A stretch of 64,000 bases of DNA, from NCBI RefSeq assembly GCF_900108875.1, contig NZ_FNYJ01000008.1:124001-188000 (forward strand), given 5' to 3'. The notes below the pieces were generated by a model that searched no databases, had not been told where the DNA came from, and worked only from the letters and a program-made list of their open reading frames with translations. The stretch is from Pseudomonas sp. NFR16 (GTDB lineage: Bacteria > Pseudomonadota > Gammaproteobacteria > Pseudomonadales > Pseudomonadaceae). Below are positions 52,735-61,826 of this stretch, one piece after another (position 1 is the stretch's first letter; the number at the start of each line of letters is the position of its first letter). A program made the translations under genes and the position numbers.

Positions 52735-53586
52735 TTATTCCTTGAACAGGTGAAGATTGTCGATCAGCCGGGTCTTGCCCAGAAACGCTGCGGCCAGGAT
52801 CACCAGATCCTTATCCTCTGGCATCGCTGGGCGCAGGCTCGTTGCCTGACGTATTTCAAGATAATCGAGGCGCATGCCGGCGCTTTCCAGTGCCTTTTTG
52901 CCATCGTCCAGCAGCAGCGCGTGATTCTTTTCGCCCTTTTGCAGGCTGTCGCCGATCTGCCTGATGACCTGATACAGCGTGGGTGCCGCGGCGCGCTCGG
53001 TTTCAGTCAGGTAGCCATTTCGCGAAGACAGCGCCAGGCCGTCGGTGGCTCGCACGGTCGGCTCGCCGATGATCTGGATCGGCATATTCAGGTCGCGAAC
53101 CATCGCGCTGATCACTGCCAGTTGCTGGAAGTCTTTCTGGCCGAAAATCGCAAGGTCCGGCTGGACCATGTTGAACAGCTTGCTGACCACCGTTGAAACG
53201 CCGTCGAAGTGCCCTGGGCGACTGCCGCCGCACAGGCCTTCCGAGACAACCGGAACCCGAACGATGGTCTGATCGGCCATCCCGTGCGGGTACATCTCTT
53301 CAACCGTCGGGGTGAACAGCAGGTGGCAACCGGCTTGCAGCAGTTGTTCCTGATCAGCGGCCAGCGTGCGTGGATAGGTGGCCAGGTCCTCGGTGGGACC
53401 GAATTGCAGCGGGTTGACGAAAATGCTTGCCACCACGAAGTCGGCACGCTGAGCGGCTTTCTTGACCAGCGCAATGTGGCCGCTGTGCAGATTGCCCATG
53501 GTTGGAACGAGCGCGATCCGCTTGCCTTCGCCGCGGGCGCGAGCGACGGCTGCGCGCAGCTCGCGCACTGTCTTGACTGTGTTCAT
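52735..53586 (-). CDS. panC: Pantoate-beta-alanine ligase
   Basis: A 283-residue enzyme that joins pantoate and beta-alanine with ATP to give pantothenate. The nucleotidyl-transferase HIGH-like motif is NLHSGHIALVKKA, and later blocks IFGQKDFQQLAVI and DGLALSSRNGYLT are those of the family. Its stop codon is intact and is directly followed by the panD remnant. The ATG overlaps the last codon of panB by four bases (ATGA), so the two genes are translationally coupled. Confidence 0.97.
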   Translation of the reverse strand: MNTVKTVRELRAAVARARGEGKRIALVPTMGNLHSGHIALVKKAAQRADFVVASIFVNPLQFGPTEDLATYPRTLAADQEQLLQAGCHLLFTPTVEEMYPHGMADQTIVRVPVVSEGLCGGSRPGHFDGVSTVVSKLFNMVQPDLAIFGQKDFQQLAVISAMVRDLNMPIQIIGEPTVRATDGLALSSRNGYLTETERAAAPTLYQVIRQIGDSLQKGEKNHALLLDDGKKALESAGMRLDYLEIRQATSLRPAMPEDKDLVILAAAFLGKTRLIDNLHLFKE

Positions 53587-54383
53587 GCCGAGAATCCGTG
53601 TTCTGGGGCGGGGAAGCTCACGTCTTTGACTGCATTGACGTAGGCGCTAATAGCCGATTGAACATCAGCCTGACCGGTCATGAAATTCTTCACGAATTTA
53701 GGCACGCGGCCGCTGATCGACAGACCAAGCATGTCATGCAACACCAGCACCTGGCCGTCGGTGGCGCTGCCGGCGCCGATGCCGATGACCGGGATTTTCA
53801 CGGCGTGGGTGATTTCCTGCGCCAGTTCGCTCGGCACGCATTCCAGCAGAATCATCGCTGCACCCGCCTGCTCCAGCGTGATGGCGTCGGCCCGCATCTG
53901 CCGCGCCTGCGCTTCCTGACGGCCCTGAACCTTGTAACCGCCCAGCACGTTCACCGCTTGCGGCGTCAGGCCCATGTGCGCACACACCGGAATGCCGCGC
54001 TCGGCCAGCAGACGAATCGAATCGGCCAGCCACGCCGCGCCCTCGATCTTGAGCATGTGCGCGCCGGCCTGCATCAGCATCGCGCTGTTGGCGAAGGTCT
54101 GCTCGGCGGTGGCGTAGGACATGAACGGCAGGTCGGCCAGGATCAGCGCACCCTGATTGCCGCGTTTGACGCTGGCGACGTGGTAGGCCATTTCGGCCGT
54201 GGTGACCGGCAAGGTGCTGTCGTGCCCCTGAAGAACCATGCCCAGCGAGTCGCCGACCAGCAGCACCTCGACACCCGCCTGACTGGCGACATGAGCGAAG
54301 GTTGCGTCGTAGCAGGTCAGCATGGTGATTTTTTCACCCTTTTGCTTCAGGCCCAGCAGGGACGTAACGGTGATATCTGGCAT
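53583..54383 (-). CDS. panB: 3-methyl-2-oxobutanoate hydroxymethyltransferase
   Basis: A 266-residue TIM-barrel enzyme that transfers a hydroxymethyl group from methylenetetrahydrofolate to ketoisovalerate, giving ketopantoate. Visible motifs are LTCYDATFAHVASQAGVEVLLVGDSLG, with the magnesium-binding aspartate, and LLECVPSELAQEITHAV, with a catalytic glutamate, and IGIGAGSATDGQVLVLHDMLG. It heads the panB-panC unit. Confidence 0.97.
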   Translation of the reverse strand: MPDITVTSLLGLKQKGEKITMLTCYDATFAHVASQAGVEVLLVGDSLGMVLQGHDSTLPVTTAEMAYHVASVKRGNQGALILADLPFMSYATAEQTFANSAMLMQAGAHMLKIEGAAWLADSIRLLAERGIPVCAHMGLTPQAVNVLGGYKVQGRQEAQARQMRADAITLEQAGAAMILLECVPSELAQEITHAVKIPVIGIGAGSATDGQVLVLHDMLGLSISGRVPKFVKNFMTGQADVQSAISAYVNAVKDVSFPAPEHGFSA

Positions 54384-54753
54384 GAAAAAGTCCTCATTCA
54401 GGCGCTGTGAACACTACGGCGAGCAACGCGTGATTCATTCCTGGAACTCAGGCACATCGTCGTTGCGCGATGTTTACAAAGACCTGTTCCGCGCCTTGTG
54501 GCCGGGAGTCCGGCTTCGGGACGCTTATCTTCGTGAGGAGGGGGCGGGAAGTCAATTCCGGGTGTTACCGGTTGGGTCAGGATGTTACCGAAGCCTGCTG
54601 TATGCCCGCGACCGCCACGATCGCAACGCCATAGGCAGAAATGCGATGTGTCCGCGATCATGCAGGCGCGTGGCCCGTCCCGCGATCTGGCGCGAAGCAG
54701 TCGCAAGGCCTGCAAAATGTCAGGCAGCCCGCGCTGCTAAGGGCGATGGGCTG
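54384..54753. other. 370-base gap between panB and folK with a degenerate REP
   Basis: No gene was found. In many pseudomonads folK and panB nearly touch, so this spacing is larger than usual. A diverged REP of the CGTGGCTTGTCCCGCGAT type lies at about 54660-54704, here with CGTGGCCCGTCCCGCGAT and the same GCAGTCG tail as the copy near 13.6 kb. The panB promoter must be in the right-hand part, before 54383 in minus direction. Confidence 0.55.
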
Positions 54754-55236
54754 TCAGACCGACAGCCGCTCCAGGCCTTCGAACGGGCAGGCGGCGAGCA
54801 AGTCATCCAGCGCGCGGCCGTCGGCGAGGGTAATCCCCGGCGCCAGTTCGGCCAGTGGATAGAGCACAAATGCCCGGGCGTGCATGTGATAGTGCGGCAC
54901 CTTCAGGCGGGGTTCGTCGATAAGGCGGTCACCAAACAGCAGGATGTCCAGGTCGAGCGTGCGCGGTCCCCAGCGCTCCAGGCGTTCGCGGCCCTGATCA
55001 TTCTCGATCGCCTGTAAACCATCCAGTAGCCTCAGCGGATCCAGCGAGGTGTCGAGCCCAGCCACCGCATTGGTATAGCGCGGCTGACCCGGCAAGAGCG
55101 AGTCGCTGACATAAAAAGAGGAAACGCCCGACAGGCTCGTCTCTGGCAATTGCGCCAATGCCTTGATCGCGTCGCGCAACTGCTCGGCGGGATCGGCCAG
55201 GTTGCTGCCCAGACCGATATACACGCGTTCCGTCAT
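54754..55236 (-). CDS. folK: 2-amino-4-hydroxy-6-hydroxymethyldihydropteridine pyrophosphokinase
   Basis: A 160-residue HPPK that transfers pyrophosphate from ATP to the pterin in folate synthesis. The start MTERVYIGLGSNLADP and the core ENDQGRERLERWGPRTLDLDILLFGD, which holds the magnesium-binding aspartates, are diagnostic. VPHYHMHARAFVLYPLAE closes the active site. It lies four bases after pcnB on the same strand, forming a conserved pcnB-folK pair. Confidence 0.96.
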   Translation of the reverse strand: MTERVYIGLGSNLADPAEQLRDAIKALAQLPETSLSGVSSFYVSDSLLPGQPRYTNAVAGLDTSLDPLRLLDGLQAIENDQGRERLERWGPRTLDLDILLFGDRLIDEPRLKVPHYHMHARAFVLYPLAELAPGITLADGRALDDLLAACPFEGLERLSV

Positions 55237-55240
55237 GGTG

Positions 55241-56638
55241 TTATTCCGATGCGTCGGCGCCAGCGCGTTTGCGCTTGCCGCCCCCGCTGCGGCGACGCTT
55301 GCGCGGCCCCTGTCCGGTCGCTTCGGACTTACTGCCCAGATCGCGAATCATGTCCCGACGTCCGGCATCGTTGGCGTCCTGATACTCAGTCCACCAGTCG
55401 CCCAACCCGTCGGTTTCCTCGCCCGCAGTTTCGCGCAGCAGCAAGAAGTCGTAGCCAGCGCGGAAGCGTGGATTGTCCAGCAGCAGATCGGCGCGCTTGC
55501 CGGAGCGACGTGGCAGGCGCTCCTGCATGTCCCAGATTTCACGAATCGGCATCGTGAAACGTTTGGGAATCGCAATGCGCTGACACTGCTCAGCGATCAA
55601 TTCGTGCGCAGCTTCCTGCATGGCGGGGATCGGCGGCATCCCGCGCTCCTGCAGACGCAACACGCGAGCCGGCAGGGCAGGCCACAGCAACGCAGCGAAC
55701 AGGAAAGCAGGCGTTACCGGTTTGTTCTGCTGAACACGCAAGTCGGTATTGGCCAAGGCTTCGCTGATGAGCGTGTGCGTATAGGTCGGGTTGTACTCCA
55801 GCGCCTTGGAACTGGCAGGGAACAGAGGATCGAACAGCTCCAGATCGACCAGCATCTCGAACGTAGATGCGGCGTACCCCGACAGGAACAGCTTCAGCAC
55901 CTCTTCAAACAGACGCGCCGAGGGAATATCCCGCAACATCGGCGCCAGCGGCCGGATCGGCGTTGCGCTGTGTTTTTCGATTCCGAAATCCAGCTTGGCC
56001 GCGAAACGGACTGCACGGAGCATACGCACCGGGTCTTCCTTGTAGCGCTGCTGCGGGTCGCCGATCAGGCGGATCAGGCGATTGCGGATATCGTGCACGC
56101 CGTTGGCGTAATCCAGTACGCGCTCGGTCACCGGATCGTAATAAAGGGCGTTGATGGTGAAGTCGCGGCGCTGCGCGTCTTCTTCCAGCGTGCCATACAC
56201 GTTGTCGCGCAAAATCCGGCCGCTCTCATTGCGCGAGGACTGATTGCTGTCCTCTTCTTCGTCATCCTGCGGATGATTGGCGCGGAAAGTGGCCACTTCG
56301 ATGATTTCGCGACCGAAATGGATATGAACGAGCTTGAAGCGACGGCCGATGATGCGCGCGTTACGGAACTCGGCACGGACTTGCTCAGGCGTGGCGCTGG
56401 TGGCGACGTCGAAATCTTTCGGCGTAATGCCCAGCATCAGGTCGCGTACGCAGCCACCGACCAGGTAGGCCTGATAGCCGGCGGTCTGCAGACGCTCGAC
56501 AATGCTCACGGCATAACGGCTGAACTGTGCGCGCTGCAACGAATGCTGGCTGCTGCTGAGCACTTCGGGCGTTGTGCGCGTGTGTTGCTGCGGCTTGCGC
56601 AGAGGGGAACGGAATGACTGGAACAGCTTCTTCAGCAT
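55241..56638 (-). CDS. pcnB: Poly(A) polymerase I
   Basis: A 465-residue enzyme that adds poly(A) tails to RNA 3' ends and promotes decay. The nucleotidyltransferase motif is LVGGCVRDLMLGITPKDFDVATSA, with the catalytic aspartates. The C-terminal region is arginine- and lysine-rich (KRRRSGGGKRKRAGAD). I chose ATG 56638 (MLKKLFQSFRSPL) because it fits homologues; the frame extends 24 codons upstream without conservation. It follows crcZ on the minus strand. Confidence 0.94.
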   Translation of the reverse strand: MLKKLFQSFRSPLRKPQQHTRTTPEVLSSSQHSLQRAQFSRYAVSIVERLQTAGYQAYLVGGCVRDLMLGITPKDFDVATSATPEQVRAEFRNARIIGRRFKLVHIHFGREIIEVATFRANHPQDDEEEDSNQSSRNESGRILRDNVYGTLEEDAQRRDFTINALYYDPVTERVLDYANGVHDIRNRLIRLIGDPQQRYKEDPVRMLRAVRFAAKLDFGIEKHSATPIRPLAPMLRDIPSARLFEEVLKLFLSGYAASTFEMLVDLELFDPLFPASSKALEYNPTYTHTLISEALANTDLRVQQNKPVTPAFLFAALLWPALPARVLRLQERGMPPIPAMQEAAHELIAEQCQRIAIPKRFTMPIREIWDMQERLPRRSGKRADLLLDNPRFRAGYDFLLLRETAGEETDGLGDWWTEYQDANDAGRRDMIRDLGSKSEATGQGPRKRRRSGGGKRKRAGADASE

Positions 56639-56836
56639 GGGATGCACTGTTTGAAGGAATATTCGGCCAATTTCGAAGAATGACCGCACGATGGGCGGGG
56701 ATTCTAGCATTTAGTCGAGGGATGGTGTAGGACGCTGCGAGAAGGCCGTCTGAAGCTGCGTGTACGGGATGAAACGGGAGGGGAAAGGTGAAGCTGGCGT
56801 GGCGCCGGATGCGAGGAGGGTGTCTTGTAAGCTACT

Positions 56837-56856
56837 GGGGGAGCCGAAGCTCCCCC
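56837..56856 (-). terminator. Probable crcZ terminator hairpin
   Basis: An eight-pair stem, GGGGGAGC with GCTCCCCC, closes a TTCG tetraloop on the minus strand. The stem is very stable, but the bases after it (AGTAGCTTACAAG) lack a T-tract, so some read-through into pcnB is possible. Confidence 0.65.
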
Positions 56857-57200
56857 AAAGTGCGTGCTCTTATTCTTATTGTCTGTTGGGCTTTTTGTTT
56901 TTGTTGAGCGCCCAATTCACGGCTTTCGCCTGTGAAACCTCCCAATCGGGAGTCAAGAGCAAACGGATTGCTTTGGTCGCTGTGCTGCAGTGATCAATCG
57001 GTCCAACCAGTTCAGGCTCTACCTTAGGGTAGTTTTTTGTTGTTCTCGGCCTGGTTGCGGGACAAGTCCCAAATGCAACGCCTCTCCAAAAGAATCAGTT
57101 AGCTGCGCCTCCGCCGTGTTGTTCTTGTTATGCGTGAGTCGATTCGTCTTGTTTTTATTGTGTTGTTTTACGGGTGACTGATTTTTGTTGTTCTTGTACG
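56837..57200 (-). ncRNA. crcZ: CrcZ small RNA, antagonist of Hfq/Crc catabolite repression
   Basis: The gene-free stretch between cbrB and pcnB is the known position of crcZ. On the minus strand it carries five A-rich CA motifs of the type bound by Hfq with Crc, near 57184-57196, 57150-57170, 57118-57131, 57030-57047 and 56880-56912 (for example ACAAGAACAACAAAAAT). A sigma-54 promoter at 57211-57225 sets the start near 57200. A GGGGGAGC-TTCG-GCTCCCCC hairpin at 56837-56856 marks the probable 3' end. The length, about 365 bases, is close to known CrcZ. It sequesters Hfq/Crc when good carbon sources are scarce. Confidence 0.9.
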
Positions 57201-57210
57201 AATAGATATA

Positions 57211-57225
57211 GCAGGACCTGTGCCA
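57211..57225 (-). promoter_or_regulatory. Sigma-54 promoter of crcZ
   Basis: On the minus strand TGGCAC (57225-57220) is followed after five bases by CTGC (57214-57211). This matches the -24/-12 pattern of RpoN promoters (TGGCAC, five bases, TTGC) except for one base in the -12 part. The transcription start would be near 57200. CbrB is the expected activator. Confidence 0.85.
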
Positions 57226-57295
57226 ACTTTTGCGAAATCAGCTACAGGCCTTTGTTTTCGAGGGTGTGGCAAATTGACGCTATTTTTTGAGGCCG

Positions 57296-57335
57296 AAAAA
57301 AAGCCGGGGATTCGTTACCGTACGCCCCGGCTTTT
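57296..57335 (-). terminator. Intrinsic terminator of cbrB
   Basis: GCCGGGG at 57303-57309 pairs with CCCCGGC at 57325-57331, extended by four A-T pairs. On the minus strand the stem runs into a run of seven T (57302-57296). It lies about 80 bases after the cbrB stop and shields crcZ from read-through. Confidence 0.85.
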
Positions 57336-57360
57336 GTTACGTCCTGCATGTGAGGTAACA
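57335..57360. promoter_or_regulatory. CbrB upstream activating site
   Basis: TGTTAC (57335-57340) and GTAACA (57355-57360) form a perfect inverted repeat with a 14-base spacer. This is the form described for CbrB binding sites. It lies about 110-135 bases upstream of the crcZ -24 element on the minus strand, the distance usual for a sigma-54 activator. Confidence 0.8.
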
Positions 57361-57415
57361 GTTTTTTCACAAGCTCGGTATGCCGCGTGCCAGAGCCTTG
57401 CGATGGGTGTAACGG

Positions 57416-58855
57416 TCAGGTTTCGCTGGCCACTCCGGTCTTGCGGCGCGGGATGCCCAGGCGCTGACGACGTTCCCACAGACACTTACGGCTCACCCCG
57501 AGTTTGCGAGCCAGCTCGGTCTCGGTCATGTGGTCCTGATGTTCGAGAACGAAGTGCTGAAAGTAATCCTCCAAGGACAGATCTTCGGTCGGCTCATGCG
57601 CCGTTGAACTCGCCGAATTGGCCGCCTGCGGCGCCAGACCGATGAATTCTTCGACGTCCAGGTCGCTCAACTCGATGTCGATGCCCAGCAGGTCCGCGGA
57701 AATTTCCGGGCTTTCGCACAGAATTACCGCGCGCTCCACGGCGTTCTCGAGTTCCCGCACGTTCCCCGGCCAGGCGTAGTGACGAATGGCCTGTTCGGCG
57801 TCCGGGCCGAATCGCAGATCATTCCGCCCGGCTTTGGCACTCTGCCGTGCAAGGAACGCGTTGGCGATTTCGTTTACGTCGGCCCCGCGCTCTCGCAACG
57901 CTGGCAGCTTCAGCGCGATGACATGCAGACGGTAATAAAGGTCTTCACGGAATTGCCCGACTTTGGCCAGGCTTTTCAGATCACGGTGAGTGGCGGCGAT
58001 CAGGCGGACATCGACCTTCTGCGACTGCACAGAACCGACCCGGCGGATCTCGCCTTCCTGAAGCACGCGCAGCAGTCGAGCCTGAGCTTCGAGAGGCAAC
58101 TCGCCGATTTCGTCGAGGAACAGCGTTCCGCCATCCGCCGCTTCCACCAGACCCGCACGACCCGCGCTGGCGCCCGTGAACGCCCCTTTCTCATGACCGA
58201 ACAGTTCGGACTCGATGAGCGTTTCAGGAATAGCCGCACAGTTGACCGAGATCATCGGCGCCTTGGCCCGGCGAGAAAGATTGTGCAGGGCACGCGCGAC
58301 CAGTTCCTTGCCGGTCCCGGATTCACCTTGAATCAACACGTTCGAATCGGTGGGCGCGACCTTGCGGATCTTGCTGTACAGATCCTGCATCGGCGGGCAC
58401 GAGCCGATGATGCCGATCTCGCCATTGCTGTTGTCAGGACCCGCTTTGTCGCTGGCTGAAGCCTTGGCGGCAGTGGCCCGCTCGGCCTGGATGCTCTGCA
58501 CGGTCTGGCGGTCGCGCAGGATTCGCGAGACCGCCTGGAGCATTTCGTCGTGGTCGAACGGTTTGGCGATGTAATCCACCGCGCCCATTTTCATCGAATC
58601 CACGGCCGAGCGCAGGCTGGCGTAGCTGGTCATGATTAATACCGGCTTGCCCTGACCCAGCTTGATCAGCTCTGTGCCTGGAGCACCTGGCAAGCGCAGG
58701 TCGCTGACGATCAGGTCAAACGACGGGATGCTGAAACGTTCCTGAGCTTCCTGCACGGATCCGGCTTCACTGACCTGGTACTGATTGCGTTCCAGCAAAC
58801 GGCGCAAGGCAGATCGGATAATGGTTTCGTCTTCGACGATCAAAATGTGAGGCAT
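57416..58855 (-). CDS. cbrB: Sigma-54-dependent response regulator CbrB
   Basis: A 479-residue NtrC-family regulator. The receiver has the phospho-acceptor D52 (SDLRLPG). The AAA+ domain has Walker A GESGTGKE (177-184) and the sigma-54-contacting GAFTGA loop (224-229). A Fis-type helix-turn-helix lies at the C-terminus (ETELARKLGVSRKCLWERRQRLG). With CbrA it controls use of many carbon and nitrogen sources and drives crcZ. It begins 22 bases after cbrA on the same strand. Confidence 0.97.
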   Translation of the reverse strand: MPHILIVEDETIIRSALRRLLERNQYQVSEAGSVQEAQERFSIPSFDLIVSDLRLPGAPGTELIKLGQGKPVLIMTSYASLRSAVDSMKMGAVDYIAKPFDHDEMLQAVSRILRDRQTVQSIQAERATAAKASASDKAGPDNSNGEIGIIGSCPPMQDLYSKIRKVAPTDSNVLIQGESGTGKELVARALHNLSRRAKAPMISVNCAAIPETLIESELFGHEKGAFTGASAGRAGLVEAADGGTLFLDEIGELPLEAQARLLRVLQEGEIRRVGSVQSQKVDVRLIAATHRDLKSLAKVGQFREDLYYRLHVIALKLPALRERGADVNEIANAFLARQSAKAGRNDLRFGPDAEQAIRHYAWPGNVRELENAVERAVILCESPEISADLLGIDIELSDLDVEEFIGLAPQAANSASSTAHEPTEDLSLEDYFQHFVLEHQDHMTETELARKLGVSRKCLWERRQRLGIPRRKTGVASET

Positions 58856-58877
58856 TGATTCGATTCTCTCGACGGTC

Positions 58878-61826
58878 TCAGTTCACAGCGGACGTCGCTT
58901 CGACATGTCGCGGTAATGTCACCCGAATCCGGGTTCCGCGTTGATGCTCGGGGTCAGCCGGGCTGTCGATGGTGATTTGTCCATAATGCTCTTCAACGAT
59001 GGAATAGACCAGTGCGAGCCCCAGTCCTGTTCCTTCCCCCGGGTCCTTGGTGGTGAAGAACGGTTCGAACAAGCGATCCATGATTGCTTTGGGAATTCCG
59101 GTGCCTTCGTCTTCGACGATCAAATCGACCGTATGTTCGGAGGCTTCGCTTCTGACACGCACCGCGCTGCCGGCAGGTGAGGCGTCGCGGGCGTTGGACA
59201 GAAGGTTTATCAGCACCTGCGCCAGCCGCTGCGGATCGCCGTCGACCCAGTGGCTGGGGTTGCACAGGTTATAGAACTGCACTTCGAAATTCCGTCGGTT
59301 GAGGGCGAGCAGACCAATGGCGTCCTGTGCGACCTCGGCCAGACAGACGGCCTCGTCTGCATGCTGGTGCCCGCCCGCGTGGGCGAAACTCATCAATGAC
59401 TGGACGATGCGTGACACCCGCTTGGTTTGCTCGAGGATCTGGCTGCTGATTTCGGTCAGCTCACCGTCTTCCTCACGTTCTTCACGCAGGTTTTGCGCAA
59501 GACAGGCGATGCCGGTGATCGGGTTACCGATTTCGTGCGCCACACCTGCAGCGAGCCGGCCAATGCTGGCCAGACGTTCAGAATGCACCAGCTTGTCTTC
59601 GAGCATCTGCGTGTCGGTCAGGTCCTCCACCAGAATGACCAGGCCACTGTTACCAGGCGCGAGGGGCTCGTCGATTGCCGCTTTGTGCAGATTGAGCCAG
59701 CGCGTCTGTCCATCCAGCGCCAGACGCTGCTTGTGCAAGTGTTCGTCCGGAACGTTGATGAAGCCCAGCAGCAGCTGTTTCCACGGATCGACAATGGTCT
59801 CGAGGCGCGATCCGACCACGCGCTGCGCGCCGATACCGGTCAGTTCTTCCATGGCCTTGTTCCACATCAGGATTTCCTGATCCTTGGCCAGGGAACAGAC
59901 TCCCATCGGCAACTCCTGCAACGTCTGCCGGTGGTAGCGGCGCAAGGCATCGAGTTCGGCGGCAAGGCCGGTGAGGCGCGAGTGATAGTCCTCAAGTCGG
60001 CTTTCAATGAAATGGATGTCTTCGGTCACGTAATTTTCGCTGCCCGATTTATACGGCAGGAAAGTTTCAACCATGTCTTGCGCCACGCTTGGCCCCATCA
60101 AACCGGAGAGATTGGCCTCGATCCGATCGCGCAAGCGACGCAATGCGTAGGGACGGCGTTCGTCGAACGGCAAATAGAGATCGCGCAGCGCCTGCTCGAC
60201 TTCCTTCTGCGCAGCCTTCGCGCCCAGCGGTTTGGCGAGCTGCGTGGCAAACTCCTGAGGCGAAACCGCATGCAGCTCCCGACGCTGCGGACGCCGGACG
60301 TTATCCACTGCGCAGGCCTCGGCGGCGCTCGCTTCTTCAGGACTGGGATTGCTGAACAGGGAAATCAGCGTGAACACCAGCACGTTCGCCGCCAGTGATG
60401 CGATGGCGGCCATGTGCCAACTGGTATCGTCCAGCACGTAGATCATGTTCAGCAGCGGGATATAAAACCCCTGGAAATTGCCGATCAGCGGGAACAGCAT
60501 GCTGACCATCCAGACCACGATTCCGGCGATCAGACCGGCCATGAACCCACGACGATTGGCGGCCGGCCAGTAGAGCACTGACAGCACGCCCGGCAAGAAT
60601 TGCAGGGTGGCGACAAAGGCCACGATGCCAAGGTTGGCCAGATCCTGCTTGGCGCCCAGCATCAGATAGAAGCCGTAACCTGCCATGATGATCGCGACAA
60701 TCAGGCCGCGACGGGTCCATTTGAGCCAGCGGTAAATGTTGCCCTCTGCCGGTGGCTGATAGAGCGGCAGCACCAGGTGATTGAGCGCCATGCCCGACAG
60801 TGCCAGGGTGGTGACGATGATCAAGCCGCTCGCGGCGGACAGCCCGCCGACATACGCCAGTAACGCCAGACTTTTGTTGTGCGCGGCGATGCCGATGCCC
60901 AGGGTGAAGTACTCCGGGCTGGTGGTGGCGCCCAGCTTGAGTCCGGCCCACAGCACCAGCGGCACGGCCAGACTCATCAACAGCAGGAACAGCGGCAGGC
61001 CCCAGCTGGCGCTGACCAGCGAGCGCGGATTGAGGTTCTCGGTAAAGGTCATGTGGTACATGTGCGGCATGACGATGGCCGATGCGAAGAACACCAGCAG
61101 CAGCGTCCGCCAGGGGCCTTCTTGCAGCGGCGTGTGAAGGGCAGCCAGAGCGCTCTGGTTCTGCAGCAGCCACTGCTCGAGGCTCTGCGGGCCATCGAAT
61201 ACGCCATAGAGCGCATAAATGCCGATGCCGCCGATGGCGACCAGCTTGATCACCGATTCGAAGGCAATGGCGAACACCAGCCCTTCATGCTTCTCCCGCG
61301 TCGCGATATGGCGTGAGCCGAAGAAAATCGTGAACAGGGTGATCAGGACGCAGAACGCCAGCGCCACGTAATTGCGCACCGGCTCGCGGGTCAGGATCGC
61401 GATGGAGTCGGCGACGGCCTGGATCTGCAGTGCCAGCAGCGGCAAAACCCCGATCAGCATGAAGACGGTCGTCAACGCTCCGGCCCAGGTGCTGCGAAAG
61501 CGGAACGCAAAAAGGTCCGCCAACGACGACAGTTGGTAAGTGCGAGTTATCTTCAGGATCGGGTAAAGCAGCACCGGCGCCAGCAGAAACGCCCCGGAAA
61601 CCCCCAGATAGCTGGACAGAAACCCGTAGCCGTATTCATAGGCCAGGCCGACCGTACCGTAGAACGCCCAGGCGCTGGCATACACGCCCAGCGACAGCGT
61701 ATAGGTCAGCGGGTGGCGAATGATCCAGCGCGGGATCAGCCCGCGCTCACTGACCCAGGCAACGCTGAACAGCACCAGCAGGTACGCGGCGCTGATCAGG
61801 ATCATCTGCGTCAGGCTAAAGCTCAT
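58878..61826 (-). CDS. cbrA: Sensor histidine kinase CbrA with SLC5-type transporter domain
   Basis: A 982-residue membrane sensor. The first 480 residues are a sodium:solute symporter (SLC5) domain with about thirteen helices. A connecting STAC-like region, a PAS domain (about 620-730), and a histidine kinase follow: phospho-acceptor H764 in AAGVAHEIGNP and the ATP-binding GTGLGLALVYSIVEEHYG. In pseudomonads it signals to CbrB and is linked to histidine transport. ATGs at 61832 and 61826 are both possible; either overlaps the end of cbrX, and I list the latter. Confidence 0.95.
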   Translation of the reverse strand: MSFSLTQMILISAAYLLVLFSVAWVSERGLIPRWIIRHPLTYTLSLGVYASAWAFYGTVGLAYEYGYGFLSSYLGVSGAFLLAPVLLYPILKITRTYQLSSLADLFAFRFRSTWAGALTTVFMLIGVLPLLALQIQAVADSIAILTREPVRNYVALAFCVLITLFTIFFGSRHIATREKHEGLVFAIAFESVIKLVAIGGIGIYALYGVFDGPQSLEQWLLQNQSALAALHTPLQEGPWRTLLLVFFASAIVMPHMYHMTFTENLNPRSLVSASWGLPLFLLLMSLAVPLVLWAGLKLGATTSPEYFTLGIGIAAHNKSLALLAYVGGLSAASGLIIVTTLALSGMALNHLVLPLYQPPAEGNIYRWLKWTRRGLIVAIIMAGYGFYLMLGAKQDLANLGIVAFVATLQFLPGVLSVLYWPAANRRGFMAGLIAGIVVWMVSMLFPLIGNFQGFYIPLLNMIYVLDDTSWHMAAIASLAANVLVFTLISLFSNPSPEEASAAEACAVDNVRRPQRRELHAVSPQEFATQLAKPLGAKAAQKEVEQALRDLYLPFDERRPYALRRLRDRIEANLSGLMGPSVAQDMVETFLPYKSGSENYVTEDIHFIESRLEDYHSRLTGLAAELDALRRYHRQTLQELPMGVCSLAKDQEILMWNKAMEELTGIGAQRVVGSRLETIVDPWKQLLLGFINVPDEHLHKQRLALDGQTRWLNLHKAAIDEPLAPGNSGLVILVEDLTDTQMLEDKLVHSERLASIGRLAAGVAHEIGNPITGIACLAQNLREEREEDGELTEISSQILEQTKRVSRIVQSLMSFAHAGGHQHADEAVCLAEVAQDAIGLLALNRRNFEVQFYNLCNPSHWVDGDPQRLAQVLINLLSNARDASPAGSAVRVRSEASEHTVDLIVEDEGTGIPKAIMDRLFEPFFTTKDPGEGTGLGLALVYSIVEEHYGQITIDSPADPEHQRGTRIRVTLPRHVEATSAVN

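Noticed and set aside
52469..52753. 94-codon plus-strand frame between pgi and panC
   Set aside because: It runs antisense over the panD remnant and into panC, has no ribosome-binding site and no similarity I can recognise.
54384..54753. Possible gene in the wide panB-folK gap
   Set aside because: Open frames there lack start signals and coding bias, and part of the space is a diverged REP.
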